From: DASUAS01 sp963750045
GTDB taxonomy: Bacteria; Actinomycetota; Acidimicrobiia; IMCC26256; DASPTH01
Direction of reading: 5' to 3'
Length of the DNA: 64,000 bases
Assembly: GCA_963750045.1 (NCBI GenBank)
Contig: CAVVPD010000008.1
Coordinates: 186,001 to 250,000, forward strand
The notes under the pieces were generated by a model. The model made no database searches and was not told where the DNA came from. It saw only the letters and a program-made list of their open reading frames with translations. This document shows, piece by piece, positions 1 through 9,062 of the stretch. The position numbers and the translations under genes were made by a program. Numbering within the stretch: position 1 is the first letter of the stretch; each line of letters begins with the position of its first letter.

Positions 1-1357
1 GTGGCGTCGTACACGATCCTGCGCCTCCCGCGTCACGCGGTTGCTTCGGTCCTGGTCGTTCTGCTCGCGGCCACCGCGGCGGGAGCCTTCGTGTACCTCG
101 AACACCGCGCGCCGCGTCTCGGGCTGTTCCCGGTCGCGGTGGCGGTCGGCGCGATCGTCATCGCGTCGGTCGTGACGCCGCCCCGCACGTCGAACGACCT
201 GTGGTCCTACACGATGTACGGCCGGGCGTTGTCGGCCCACGGCACGAGCCCGTACGACACGGTGCCGGCCCACTTCCGCTCGGATCTGTTTCTCAACCGG
301 GTGAGCCCACGCTGGCGACACCGTGGTTCGGTGTACGGAACCGTGTTCGTGGGCCTCGCGGCGGCGGGCACGTTCGTGGCCGGTGACTCCGTGCTGCTGT
401 CTCGATTGTTCTTCCAGATCCTGGCCGCGCTCGCCCTGCTCGCGATCCTGATCGTGGTGTGGCGCACGACACGGAGCGTCGCCGCGGTTCGCGTTCCTCG
501 GGCTCAATCCCCTGCTCTCGGTGATCGTCGTCAACGGCGGTCACAACGATGCGTTGGTCGGGCTCGGTCTGCTGGTCGCGATGCTCCTGGCGGCGAAGGG
601 ACGGTGGCGTACGGCGGGGGCCGTCATCGGCGTCAGCGCGTTGATCAAGCTCACCGCGGGTCTCGCCCTCATCGGCCTGCTCCTGTGGGCGTGGCGACAC
701 CACCGGAGCCGGGTCGGCGTGGCGGCCGCAGGGACCGCGGTCGCAGTCGTGGCCGTGGGGTATCTCCCGGTCGTGGCCGGCGCGTCACACGTGTTGGGCG
801 CGTCCGACAAGACGGTCACCGACGCATCGCCGTGGAACCCGCTCGTCGACCAGCTCCTGCACCACGACGCCTGGCGGAACGTGGCGCATCCCCTCGCTCC
901 GAACACGACGCTCACCGCTGTGTTCTACGCGTCGGCCGCGCTGGTGCTCGCCCTGGCCTGCGGCCTGGGCTGGTTGGCCGCCGCGAACGGCGTCCCGACG
1001 CGGCCGTCGGCGTGACGCTCGCCGTCTATCCGATCGGTGCCGAGTACGCGTTCCCGTGGTACGCGGTGTGGGCGCTCCCACTGTTCGCCGCACGTCGGCT
1101 CACGCCGGTCGCCTGGGTGGTGTGGATGGAGTCGATCGTGCTCGTCGCGGCGCTGAAGCTGCCCATCGCCGTGACCGGGAGCCTGGCGCACTCGACCCTC
1201 CGGGTCATCTTGACCTACGTGGCGCCGCCGGCGTTGCTGGTGGCGTTCGTCGTGGCGGCGATCCGCCAGTATCGGTGGCCGAGGAGCGCGATACGCGCTG
1301 CCGGTGGTGTCGTCACGGTGGGTACCCGACGCGCTCGACGCCCCGCCGGGGGTATGA
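1..1357 (+). CDS. Polyprenol-phosphate-mannose-dependent mannosyltransferase-like membrane protein (GT87/MptA-B type), frameshifted
   Basis: Multi-span membrane glycosyltransferase of the GT-C fold, expected to use polyprenyl-phosphate sugar at the outer membrane face. Seen: hydrophobic spans plus the family blocks NDLWSYTMYGRALSAHGTSPYD (split here as NDLWSYTMYGRAL and HGTSPYD, residues about 65-80), then LNPLL and VNGGHND near 500-550 and YAFPWYAVWALP near 1045-1075. The gene reads in frame 1 to about 485, in frame 2 to about 995, then in frame 1 again, so at least two single-base shifts are present. A third shift near 1290 would give a natural end at the TGA at 1355-1357; without it the frame runs on to 1719. 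The first codon is GTG at base 1, so the true start may lie upstream of the window. The sugar and acceptor cannot be told from sequence. Confidence 0.75.
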
Positions 1358-1407
1358 GCCCGCCCATCTCATCCCGCTCACATCTTGGGTGCCTCACTCT
1401 GTTGTCC

Positions 1408-1719
1408 ATGACCACGACGTATCGCCCGGGTCGACCGCCGCAGACCGCTCCGATCGTCCTCCTCGCGGAGGAGGTCGAGCGTTCGTGGGCACACGACCGG
1501 GCGCGCGTGCGCGGACTGCTCGGCGAGATGGAACGGCACCTTTCGGGCCGGTCGGCGTCCGACCCCGATGCCGCACGGATGCGGCGCACCATCGCCCATC
1601 TCTTGCGGACGGTCGATTCGCGCCACGCCCTGTCCGTCTCGGGCTTCGCCGCGGAGACGGCGCGCTACTGCAGAGCCGTGCGGAGGCGAGCCGAGGTCAA
1701 CGACCGGTTGCCCGACTGA
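1408..1719 (+). CDS. Small hypothetical protein
   Basis: A 103-residue, charged, soluble-looking protein that I do not recognise. The start ATG at 1408 has no clear ribosome binding site. It is in frame with the end of the preceding glycosyltransferase frame, so it could be an extension of that gene, but the composition changes from membrane-type to an alpha-helical Glu/Arg-rich pattern (residues 17-60). This makes a separate small gene more likely. Its last 23 bases overlap the end of the convergent solute-binding protein gene. Confidence 0.5.
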   Translation: MTTTYRPGRPPQTAPIVLLAEEVERSWAHDRARVRGLLGEMERHLSGRSASDPDAARMRRTIAHLLRTVDSRHALSVSGFAAETARYCRAVRRRAEVNDRLPD

Positions 1720-3211
1720 TCGATCGCGTCGGATGAGCCGAGGTCGAGAGCAGCGGCGCGTTCACGGCACGCCCATTCTCCCAACCCGAAACCGGGGCCC
1801 AACAGACGACGGGCGGGAGTGAGCTGGTGGGCGCCACCGTTGTGTCCGGTGCTGAACGTCGCTCGCAGGGATACCGCGCTTGGCTGAGGACGATGACCTG
1901 GGCCAGCCTCGTGACCGGCTCGTTCACGATCTGGTTCGGCCGGGGCTTCGGGGTTCCGTCGGGCAGCACGTTCTCGATGTAGGCGAGCTTGTGGAGTGCC
2001 GTGACCAGTGCCTGCTGTGACGGGTCGACGCCGGCGTTGTAGAGCGAACGTGCGAGGATGCGCATCACCAGGCACACCTTGGCGACTTGGAGGTAAGGAG
2101 CGTTCGACCCGTCAAGCGGGGACGGCTCAGGAAGCTCGGCCGCGGTCACCGCCTTCCCGTGGTTGGCGTTGTATGCCGCGTTGCACATCCGTACGAACTG
2201 CCCGTCTTCCTTCCCGGTGAGCACCTGTTCGTCGGTGATGGGCGTCCAGGAGTAGAGCGCGGTCGTAGTGTCGAGCGACGACACCGGGACCTCACCGCTC
2301 GTGCGCACCACGTCGATCGGCAGCCCGGGCGTGTCGGAGAACCCGTAGATCTCGATCGGAGAGCCACCCTGTTGCCCCAGCCCGAGTGCCCGCGGGTCGA
2401 TCGCACTCGTCAACACCACGTCCGCGTGCGCTCTTGGCACCACCGGGATCGTCTGCGCCTTGAGCAAGATCCTCGCCAGCCGGGAGAGCTCGGCGCCGGC
2501 CGGATCGTTGGGGTTCACGTCCAGCGCGACGTGCCTGCCGTCGAGGCGACCGCTGTCTACCAGAGCCAGCACTTTCGCCTGCAGCGTGCCTTCAGACGAG
2601 CCCGTCGCCGCCAACCGGCCTTGCGTGCCGACGAGGTCGGCGTTCGCCGCGTCCGCCCCGGTGATCATCACCGTCCGCGATTGACGAACGATGCACGATT
2701 GTGCCTCGGAGGCGGTCCATGCCACTACCACGACGGGCTGCAGCACGCGGGTCGCGGTGAGGCAATCAGCGAGCGGGTTCCCGCTCTCCACGACGACGTG
2801 GAAGTCGAGCTTGCGACCGCCGACGCCGCCGCACCGGTTGATCAGTGTCGCGAAGGTCCGCGCTTCGTCGATCGGGTCCCCGAGGTGCGACCCGGCACCC
2901 GCCGGCGCCGCCTTCGGCGTGAGCATCACCACGGTGATCCGGCGGGCGAGTCTGGGATCTCCCGGTTGCACGTCGGCGAAGGAGTTGTCGGTCGCGCTGC
3001 AGAAGGAGTCTCTCGGTGTGAACGGAGACGCCTCACGGGGAGGCGGGGAGTAGGCGGGCTCGGGCGGCGAGGCGACGGCCGGTGTGGTGGCGACCGGGAG
3101 CAGGCCCACGGTGAGGACGGCGAGGCCGGCTGCAATCGACCAGCGTCCGGCGCCTGCGAGCTTCCGGCGCGACGACGGATGCGGATCGCTCCTGATGCCG
3201 CCGGTGGTCAC
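1697..3211 (-). CDS. Periplasmic-binding-protein-like (type 1, Leu/Ile/Val-binding style) exported protein
   Basis: About 504 residues from the GTG at 3211. An N-terminal Sec-type signal (charged SSRRKLAG, then a hydrophobic stretch, then Ala/Pro-rich region) is followed by a two-lobe binding-protein pattern: RRITVVMLTPKAAPAGAG at the start of lobe 1, EARTFATLINRCGGVGGRKL, and VVVVAWTASEAQSC. This is how ABC substrate-binding proteins of the Leu/Ile/Val class begin. No permease or ATPase genes adjoin it; the Liv-type transporter lies 21 kb away. An alternative GTG start at 3241 adds ten residues, but a TATCTT box at 3221-3226, nine bases before GTG 3211, favours the shorter form on a leaderless mRNA. 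The last 40 residues are low-complexity. Ligand unknown. Confidence 0.75.
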   Translation of the reverse strand: MTTGGIRSDPHPSSRRKLAGAGRWSIAAGLAVLTVGLLPVATTPAVASPPEPAYSPPPREASPFTPRDSFCSATDNSFADVQPGDPRLARRITVVMLTPKAAPAGAGSHLGDPIDEARTFATLINRCGGVGGRKLDFHVVVESGNPLADCLTATRVLQPVVVVAWTASEAQSCIVRQSRTVMITGADAANADLVGTQGRLAATGSSEGTLQAKVLALVDSGRLDGRHVALDVNPNDPAGAELSRLARILLKAQTIPVVPRAHADVVLTSAIDPRALGLGQQGGSPIEIYGFSDTPGLPIDVVRTSGEVPVSSLDTTTALYSWTPITDEQVLTGKEDGQFVRMCNAAYNANHGKAVTAAELPEPSPLDGSNAPYLQVAKVCLVMRILARSLYNAGVDPSQQALVTALHKLAYIENVLPDGTPKPRPNQIVNEPVTRLAQVIVLSQARYPCERRSAPDTTVAPTSSLPPVVCWAPVSGWENGRAVNAPLLSTSAHPTRSISRATGR

Positions 3212-3220
3212 AGGGTGCCC

Positions 3221-3226
3221 AAGATA
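3221..3226 (-). promoter_or_regulatory. Putative -10 box (TATCTT) for leaderless transcript
   Basis: TATCTT on the minus strand ends nine bases before the GTG at 3211 of the binding-protein gene. The TANNNT form and spacing match eleven other sites in this window. No clear -35 is visible. Confidence 0.5.
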
Positions 3227-3294
3227 TTCCGCGAACGCCACGTCGTGCGGCCACCGCCGTCACCCTCGCGAGCTCCGGTCCCGGGAGCCGCCCG

Positions 3295-4821
3295 GTGGAG
3301 GTAGTCGAGGGCCCCGCGCCGGTCACGCCTGCGCGTGAACGTACCGGGCCGCGGCGTCGCGTCGGGCTTTCGCTCGTCTTCCTGTTCCTCCTGTTCCTCG
3401 GCGTGGCGGCGATCATGCGCATCCCGACGTTCTCCGACCGGGTGTTCAACACCGACGAGACCTACCTGGCGACTCAGGCGCAAGTGCTCGTCGACGGCGG
3501 CCACCTCTACGTGGACACCGTCGACCGCAAGCCGCCGGTCGTGCCCTACCTCTACGCCGCCGTGTTCTGGCTCACGGGCAGCGACCACCTCGGGCCTGTG
3601 CGCGTGCTCGCGGTGCTCGCGCACGCGGTGACCGCGTTGCTGCTCGCGGCGGAAGCCCGGCGACGATTCCGCTGGCGCCATGCGGCCCTTGCCGCCGGTC
3701 TGCTGTACCTCTGCGCGGCGAGCGGGTTCTTCCCGACCGACGCCCAGGCTGCGAACTTCGAGGTGTTCATGCTCCCGTTCATGACGGGTGCGATGCTCCT
3801 GGGCATCCGTCGGCGCTCGGCGGCATCCGGCCTGGTGCTCGGGTTCGCCACCCTCACGAAACAGACGGCGGCCGCGGCGTTGCTGCCTCTTGCCCTGCTG
3901 GCATGGCGGGCGCGGCGCTGGCGCGGACTCGCAGCCCTCGGTGTGGCGTTCCTCGTTCCGATTCTTGCCGCGGCAGCCCTCTTCGGCGTCCACGACTTCT
4001 TCTACTGGGTCTTCACCAGCAACGGGGGCTACCTCGACGCACAGGGCGTGATGGGATACGCACTGCGCCTCGGCGCCCGCCGAACCGAATGGTTCCTGCT
4101 CGGGAGCGGGGCCCTCGTGCTCCTGCTGCCCTTCTCGTGGAAGCACCGCAGCGAGGATCTCGACCTGTGGCTGTGGTTGCTCTCGGGGGTCGTGGCGGTG
4201 GTCGCGGGCCTGCGGTTCTTCCCGCACTACTACGTGCAACTCATCCCGCCGCTGACCCTCTTGGGAGTGCGCGGCCTCGACGCCCGCCCGCTTCGCGCGC
4301 ATCGGGCCGCCGTCGCCGTCGTGGCCGCGGTCGCGGTGGCGACGACCGCCTACTTCGTCGTGCCCGCGTTCTCGTACGAGAACACGAAGGACACCCGTAT
4401 CGCGCTCGACGTCGCCCGGTACTTCCGATCGCACACGGATCCGAAAGCTCGGGTCCTCGTATGGGGTCAGTCGCCGGAGGTGTACTGGGCGTCGCGTCGT
4501 CATCCGGCGATTCGTTTCGCGACGACCGGCTTCGTCACCGGAACGAGCGGAGGGCGACCGGCGAGCCACGTGGGCGAGCAGTACGCCGTTCCGGGAGCGT
4601 GGGACGACGTGCTCGCCGACCTCCGGCGCACACCGCCCGTGCTGATCGCGAACATGTCGACCGCCAACCAGCGCCACGCCGGGGAATACCCGCCTCGGGA
4701 CTACCCGCAGTTCGCGCGGTTCCTGCGCTCCGGACACTGGCATCGGGTCGCCACCGTAGATGGCGTCGCGATCCTCGCGCCCGGGCGACGAGCGCAGCCC
4801 GTGGGTAACGTCGGCCCGTGA
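3295..4821 (+). CDS. GT39-like (ArnT/PMT-type) integral membrane glycosyltransferase
   Basis: 508 residues with about ten hydrophobic spans. Hallmark of the GT-C/GT39 fold: an acidic pair in the first outer loop (FNTDETYLAT, D54 E55) followed by DRKPPVVPYLYA at 77-88, the usual position of the polyprenyl-phosphate sugar binding loop. The C-terminal 140 residues form a soluble outer domain (YENTKDTRIALDVARYF, then VLVWGQSPEVYWASRR). It probably transfers a sugar from a polyprenyl phosphate to a protein, lipid or glycan outside the membrane. The GTG start at 3295 overlies no strong ribosome site. The stop overlaps the start of the next gene (GTGA at 4818-4821), so the lipoprotein downstream is translationally coupled. 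Donor and acceptor unknown. Confidence 0.8.
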   Translation: MEVVEGPAPVTPARERTGPRRRVGLSLVFLFLLFLGVAAIMRIPTFSDRVFNTDETYLATQAQVLVDGGHLYVDTVDRKPPVVPYLYAAVFWLTGSDHLGPVRVLAVLAHAVTALLLAAEARRRFRWRHAALAAGLLYLCAASGFFPTDAQAANFEVFMLPFMTGAMLLGIRRRSAASGLVLGFATLTKQTAAAALLPLALLAWRARRWRGLAALGVAFLVPILAAAALFGVHDFFYWVFTSNGGYLDAQGVMGYALRLGARRTEWFLLGSGALVLLLPFSWKHRSEDLDLWLWLLSGVVAVVAGLRFFPHYYVQLIPPLTLLGVRGLDARPLRAHRAAVAVVAAVAVATTAYFVVPAFSYENTKDTRIALDVARYFRSHTDPKARVLVWGQSPEVYWASRRHPAIRFATTGFVTGTSGGRPASHVGEQYAVPGAWDDVLADLRRTPPVLIANMSTANQRHAGEYPPRDYPQFARFLRSGHWHRVATVDGVAILAPGRRAQPVGNVGP

Positions 4822-5297
4822 ATGCCGAGCGTTCGGTGCGCAGGGGCGGGTCCGTCGCCGCCGCCGTGGCCCTCGCGATGGTCCTTGCCCTGGCGCTGGT
4901 CGGCTGCGACTCGTCCGAGACCTCCAAGATCGGGGCCTGCGCCATCCGCCCCGGTGCACCGTCCGCGGGCAACTACATCCGCGGCGTCGACCTCACAGGG
5001 TCAGGACTGTTCGACGGCGACTTCGACCACGCCGATCTCAGCAGCGTGGTCCTGCGCGCGTCCGACCTCAGCGGCGCCAGCATGGAGGGAGCCCGACTGG
5101 TCGACGCCGATCTGACCGACGCCACCCTCAGCTACGCGAACCTCGCGGGTGCTGACCTCCGCCGGGCGAAGCTCGCGAACGCCGATCTCACCGCCGCCGA
5201 CCTCACCGGCGCGATCGTGACCCCCGCCCAACTCGCCCAGGCCAGGCTCTGCCGCACCACGATGCCCGACGGCACGGTCGACAACCCCGAGTGCTGA
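4818..5297 (+). CDS. Pentapeptide-repeat lipoprotein
   Basis: 159 residues. A signal peptide ends in the lipobox LVGC (Cys30), so the protein should be lipid-anchored outside the membrane. From about residue 55 to 135 it has tandem A(D/N)LXX repeats such as LSGASMEGARLVDADLTDAT (about 14 units in all), which fold as a right-handed square beta-helix. Start GTG at 4818 overlaps the stop of the GT39-like gene by four bases. The role is not known; the coupling suggests it works with that glycosyltransferase or its product. Convergent with the PAP2 gene, with a hairpin spanning both stops. Confidence 0.85.
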   Translation: MNAERSVRRGGSVAAAVALAMVLALALVGCDSSETSKIGACAIRPGAPSAGNYIRGVDLTGSGLFDGDFDHADLSSVVLRASDLSGASMEGARLVDADLTDATLSYANLAGADLRRAKLANADLTAADLTGAIVTPAQLAQARLCRTTMPDGTVDNPEC

Positions 5298-5307
5298 GCC
5301 GGCACTC
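5289..5307. terminator. Hairpin between convergent stop codons
   Basis: GAGTGC (5289-5294) and GCACTC (5302-5307) form a six-base stem with a seven-base loop. It covers the stop of the pentapeptide gene (5297) and of the PAP2 gene (5306), a placement expected of a bidirectional terminator. No U-tract. Confidence 0.45.
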
Positions 5308-6331
5308 ACGCCGACATCTTGACCGGGATGTCCCGTGACTCGTCCGCGTTGGTCGCCCGCCGGTGTGTGAGACGCCGATCCCAGCGCACGTACACCCGGT
5401 TGCCGATGACGAAGACCGTGACGGCGTACAGCCAGCCGAGCAGCACGTCGATCACGAAATGCTCTCCCGTGTACACCAGGGTGAGTCCCATCGCGAGCGG
5501 GTAGCACACCAGCAGCAAACGCCAACGGCGTGCGGTCGGCCAGAAGAACAGTGCGAGCAGCATCGGGTACGCCGAGTGCAGCGACGGCACCGCGGCCACC
5601 GGGTCGGCGAAGTGGCCCGCGCCGGAGAAGACGCGTGAACCGCCGCCGAGGTGCACGTGGGTCCACATCTCGTCGATGATCTTCGCGGTGGGCGACAGGT
5701 AGTCGTTCTGGCTCGCGAGCCAGGGAGGGACGGCCGGGTAGATCGCGTACGTGACGAGCGCGGCGAACGTCAGCATCACGAACAGGAACGCGTAGCGACG
5801 GAACCGATCGTAGGAGAACCTCCAGAGCAGCGCGGCGACGGCGAACGGCACGATGAAGTGCGTCATGTAGACGCAGAACGCGGCGTAGTCCCAGAGATGG
5901 GCCACGCCCGGCGTGTAGAGCGCGTGTTGGAGCGAGACCGTCGGGGCGGTGCCGCCGAAGAGCCATTCGTCGATCTGGATCTGGGGAATCACGTGCGGCA
6001 TCAGCCACGAGTCGGCCGATCCCCGCAGCACGTCGTAGAGCGTGAGCAGCCCGTAGAAGGGGAGCCAGTCGATGACGACACGCTTCCAGGTGGTCTCCGA
6101 TTCCGCCGTCGTCAGCGACGCGATGAGTCCCGTCCCGACGAGGAGGAAGATCTGCGTGTGCGTGGTCGGAACGCCCGAAGTGACGAAGAACGCCACGAGG
6201 CCGACGATCCACGCGATCATCCAGCGGTACCGGCGGAGCGTGCTCCAGTGACTCGCGCGAAGTTCAGTCACACCGGTTCCGCGGTGCCCGAGGTCACCTG
6301 GGCCGGCGGGCCCCAACGAGAGCGAAGTCAT
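5306..6331 (-). CDS. PAP2-family membrane phosphatase (AUR1/IPC-synthase-like)
   Basis: 341 residues with six or more hydrophobic spans. The phosphatase motifs are visible: PSLHSA at 249-254 (His252) and YTGEHFVIDVLLGW at 287-300 (His291, Asp295), the C2 and C3 signatures of the PAP2 superfamily. The long N-terminal membrane part resembles the inositol-phosphorylceramide-synthase/AUR1 branch, whose members exchange phospho-head-groups or dephosphorylate polyprenyl or phosphatidyl lipids. Start ATG at 6331 lies nine bases after a TACGCT box, so the mRNA is probably leaderless. The substrate is not deducible; recycling of polyprenyl phosphates for the nearby glycosyltransferases is possible. 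Confidence 0.85.
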   Translation of the reverse strand: MTSLSLGPAGPGDLGHRGTGVTELRASHWSTLRRYRWMIAWIVGLVAFFVTSGVPTTHTQIFLLVGTGLIASLTTAESETTWKRVVIDWLPFYGLLTLYDVLRGSADSWLMPHVIPQIQIDEWLFGGTAPTVSLQHALYTPGVAHLWDYAAFCVYMTHFIVPFAVAALLWRFSYDRFRRYAFLFVMLTFAALVTYAIYPAVPPWLASQNDYLSPTAKIIDEMWTHVHLGGGSRVFSGAGHFADPVAAVPSLHSAYPMLLALFFWPTARRWRLLLVCYPLAMGLTLVYTGEHFVIDVLLGWLYAVTVFVIGNRVYVRWDRRLTHRRATNADESRDIPVKMSA

Positions 6332-6340
6332 TCAGCGGTC

Positions 6341-6346
6341 AGCGTA
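6341..6346 (-). promoter_or_regulatory. Putative -10 box (TACGCT) for PAP2 gene
   Basis: Minus-strand TACGCT, nine bases before the ATG at 6331. Same leaderless layout as the other boxes. Confidence 0.5.
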
Positions 6347-6390
6347 CCGCCGTTCGCCCTCAGGGTCGGGGCCGGAGCACGGGCTGGTGG

Positions 6391-8070
6391 TCACCGTGCC
6401 GCGGTGAACAGGAAGCAGCCGCCGGGGGCGCCGCCGCCGTTGCTGACGACCGCGGTCTCGGCGTTCTCGATCTGGCGCGCGCCCGCGTCGCCCCGCAGCT
6501 GGGTCACTGCCTCGTGCACGAAGCCGAAGCCGTGGAGCCGGCCCGAGGAGAGCTGGCCGCCGTGCGTGTTGAGCGGCAGGATCCCGTCGCGGGCGATGTT
6601 CTTGCCGCCGTCGAGGAAGTCCTTGGCTTCACCTTCACCGCAGAAGCCGAGCGCCTCCATCCACGACAGGCAGTTGAACGAGAAGCCGTCGTAGAGCTGC
6701 GCCATGTCGACGTCGGCCGGCGTCAGGTCGGTGCGGGTCCACATGTGGCCGGCGGGACCGGTCACGAGTGGCTCGTGGTCGAGCACGCCCTGATCCCACG
6801 ACATCCGTTCGCTCACCTGCGTGCCGACGGCCTCGAGGTGCACGGGCTTCTGCTTCATGTCGGCCGCGAGGTCCCTGCGGGACACGATCACGGCGACGGA
6901 ACCGTCGCACGGCACGTCGCAGTCGTAGAGCCCGAACGGCGTCGTGATCATGCGCGCGCTCAGGTAATCGTCCATCGTGAGCGGTTCCTTGTAGATCGCG
7001 TACGGCGTGAGCGCGGCGTTCTTGCGCGCGTTCAACGCGATCCAGCCGAGCGTCTCGCGGGTCGTGCCGTACTTGTCGAAGTGCGCCGAGGCGTGCATGG
7101 CGATCCAGTTGCCGGCCGACTGCGCGCCGTACGGGAAGCGCCACTGCATGTCGCCGCCGATGCGCGGCGAGCTGCTCTGCGCCATCATGTTGCTCGACGA
7201 CCGACCGAAGGCCTCGCGCTCCTTCTGGGCGAACGTCGCCTCCCACACCGTGCGGAAGCACAGCACGTGGTTGCACAGGCCGCCGGCCACCGCGAGCATC
7301 GCCGCGATCACGGAACCGGCCTGGCCCGGGAGCTCGAGCCCGCTGTTGATCCACGACGGCCGCAACCGGAGGATGTCTTCGAGTGCGGTGATCCCCCCTT
7401 CGGACATCCCGGCGCCCACGCCCGGGCCGGGATACGTCGACATGCCGTCGATGTCGCCCGGCTCGAGGCCTGCGTCGGCGATCGCCAGCTTCGCCGCCTC
7501 GACCGCCAGGTCGAGCGGCTCGCGCCCGAGGCGCCGACCGACCTGAGACATGCCGATACCGGTGATGGCGACGTGGTCCTCGAACTTGTCGGCGTTCCTC
7601 GGCATCGGGCGGAAGTCGTGGATCTTCGGGTCCTGCGCGGGGAACGGGCCCTTCCCGGCCTCGCCGGTCGGCTCGAACAGCGGGATCCACACGTCGTCGT
7701 CGTGCTCGAACGTGACCTGTACCTTCATGCCGACGTGCACGTCGGCGGGGTCGCAGTTGACGATGTTGGTGGTGAGGCGGACACGGTCGTCCTCCTCGAT
7801 GGCCACGATGGCGATCACGTAGGGCGGCGGGAAGCTGGGCATCCACGTGTGCTCGTTGATGGTGAACCCGGCGATCACTGCCTTCCCCGACACCTCGGCA
7901 GGTGCCCATTCGGTCGAGTGGCAGGACGCGCACACCGGTACCGGCGGGTGGCGCAGCTCGCCGCACGAGGAACAACGCTGGAACCGGAGCTTGCCGTCTT
8001 CCCCCGACTTCCAGAAGAACTCGTTGCTCTCGCTGATCTGCGGCAGCATGCGCCCGGTTGACTCGGCCAC
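6391..8070 (-). CDS. DUF35 (zinc ribbon/OB-fold) - thiolase fusion, Ltp2/ChsH2-like
   Basis: 559 residues. The N-terminal part (1-150) has a zinc ribbon, Cys33-X2-Cys36 and Cys47-X2-Cys50, followed by an OB-fold (DUF35). From about 165 on it is a thiolase-fold domain of the SCP2/Ltp2 class (ITGIGMSQVGRRLGREPL, LYDGFSFNCLSWMEALGF, NTHGGQLSSGRLHGFGF). At the usual nucleophile position I see LPGQAGSVIAA, with no Cys. This fits the non-condensing aldolase group (Ltp2 with partner ChsH2 in steroid side-chain cleavage) rather than a classical thiolase; that comparison is by eye. Start GTG at 8070 has GAGGAG five bases upstream; a frame-open ATG at 8127 lacks this. Probable retro-aldol cleavage of a beta-hydroxyacyl-CoA. 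Confidence 0.85.
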   Translation of the reverse strand: MAESTGRMLPQISESNEFFWKSGEDGKLRFQRCSSCGELRHPPVPVCASCHSTEWAPAEVSGKAVIAGFTINEHTWMPSFPPPYVIAIVAIEEDDRVRLTTNIVNCDPADVHVGMKVQVTFEHDDDVWIPLFEPTGEAGKGPFPAQDPKIHDFRPMPRNADKFEDHVAITGIGMSQVGRRLGREPLDLAVEAAKLAIADAGLEPGDIDGMSTYPGPGVGAGMSEGGITALEDILRLRPSWINSGLELPGQAGSVIAAMLAVAGGLCNHVLCFRTVWEATFAQKEREAFGRSSSNMMAQSSSPRIGGDMQWRFPYGAQSAGNWIAMHASAHFDKYGTTRETLGWIALNARKNAALTPYAIYKEPLTMDDYLSARMITTPFGLYDCDVPCDGSVAVIVSRRDLAADMKQKPVHLEAVGTQVSERMSWDQGVLDHEPLVTGPAGHMWTRTDLTPADVDMAQLYDGFSFNCLSWMEALGFCGEGEAKDFLDGGKNIARDGILPLNTHGGQLSSGRLHGFGFVHEAVTQLRGDAGARQIENAETAVVSNGGGAPGGCFLFTAAR

Positions 8071-8193
8071 GGTGTCTCCTCGATCTCGACGGCCTCGGGA
8101 ACCTACCGCCGGGTCCGGAGAGTCCACTACTTTTTGGCGTCACCGGCGCGTCGCCCTGATGCCGCGGACAACGCCGACACGGGGGATGCGCCG

Positions 8194-9048
8194 ATGCCTG
8201 CACAGTTGAAGCCCACGGGTGGTCTGGAAGGCTGCGGCGTCCTCGTCACCGGCGGCGGGACCGGGATCGGCGCGGCCTGCGCCCGGATCGCCGCCGCCGA
8301 CGGCGCCGCGGTCACCATCTGCGGCCGCACCGAGGCGTCGCTCCAGGCGTCGGCCGAGAAGATCGCCCGGGTCGCCGACCACGGCGGCCGCGTCCACTAC
8401 GTGGTCGGTGACGTCACCGACGAGGACGACGTGCAGCGCATCACGGCCACGGCCGCAGAGGCGACCGGAACCCTCGACGGCGTCGTCGCGAACGCCGGCG
8501 GCGGCGGCGGCCTCGCGCCCCTGGCCCTGCAGAGCCTCGCCGACTTCGAGCGGGTCCTGCTCCTCAATGCCACCGGCACGTTCCTCACCGCCAAGCACTC
8601 GATCCCTCTGCTCATCGAGTCGAAGGGGTCGTTCGTCGGGATGTCGTCGTTCGCCGGCGCGACCACCCACCGCTACTTCACCGGCTACACCGCGGGGAAG
8701 GGCGCGCTCGAACAGGTGGTGCGCAACGCCGCCGACGAGTACGGAGTGCTCGGCGTGCGCTTCAACGCAGTGCGTCCGGGCTTCATCACCACCGAGATCA
8801 TGGAGGGCATCTCCCGCGAGGGCTCGACGTACGCCAGCTACATGGAGAACACGCCGCTCGGCGACGTCGGCGCGCCGGAAGATGTCGCTCATGTGGTGCG
8901 CTTCTTCCTCGGGCCGGAGTCGCGGTGGGTCACCGGGCAGATCGTCAACATCGACGGCGGCAACTCGTTGCGCAGCGGGCCGGACTACGGCGAGGTCGTC
9001 GTGATGATGCACGGCGAGAGCGCCATCCCCGGCGCGACCGCGGGCTGA
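8194..9048 (+). CDS. Short-chain dehydrogenase/reductase
   Basis: 284-residue classical SDR: cofactor loop TGGGTGIG at 19-26, NAGG near 101-104, catalytic Ser152/153 and Tyr166-X3-Lys170 (YTAGK), and a C-terminal NIDGG. Probably oxidises a hydroxyacyl-CoA or an alcohol with NAD(P). Start ATG at 8194 was chosen because the SDR core begins 18 residues later and GGGG lies just upstream; the frame is open back to 8134. It is followed after 14 bases by the FAD oxidoreductase and shares an intergenic region with the divergent DUF35-thiolase gene. Confidence 0.85.
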   Translation: MPAQLKPTGGLEGCGVLVTGGGTGIGAACARIAAADGAAVTICGRTEASLQASAEKIARVADHGGRVHYVVGDVTDEDDVQRITATAAEATGTLDGVVANAGGGGGLAPLALQSLADFERVLLLNATGTFLTAKHSIPLLIESKGSFVGMSSFAGATTHRYFTGYTAGKGALEQVVRNAADEYGVLGVRFNAVRPGFITTEIMEGISREGSTYASYMENTPLGDVGAPEDVAHVVRFFLGPESRWVTGQIVNIDGGNSLRSGPDYGEVVVMMHGESAIPGATAG

Positions 9049-9062
9049 AGGAGGAGCATCCG

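Noticed and set aside
3208..4959. 583-codon minus-strand open frame opposite the GT39-like gene
   Set aside because: Arg/Glu/His-rich, no fold or family pattern; a high-GC antisense shadow of a well-supported membrane protein gene.
6514..8061. Long plus-strand frame opposite the DUF35-thiolase gene
   Set aside because: Composition typical of an antisense frame; the minus strand holds clear motifs and a ribosome site.
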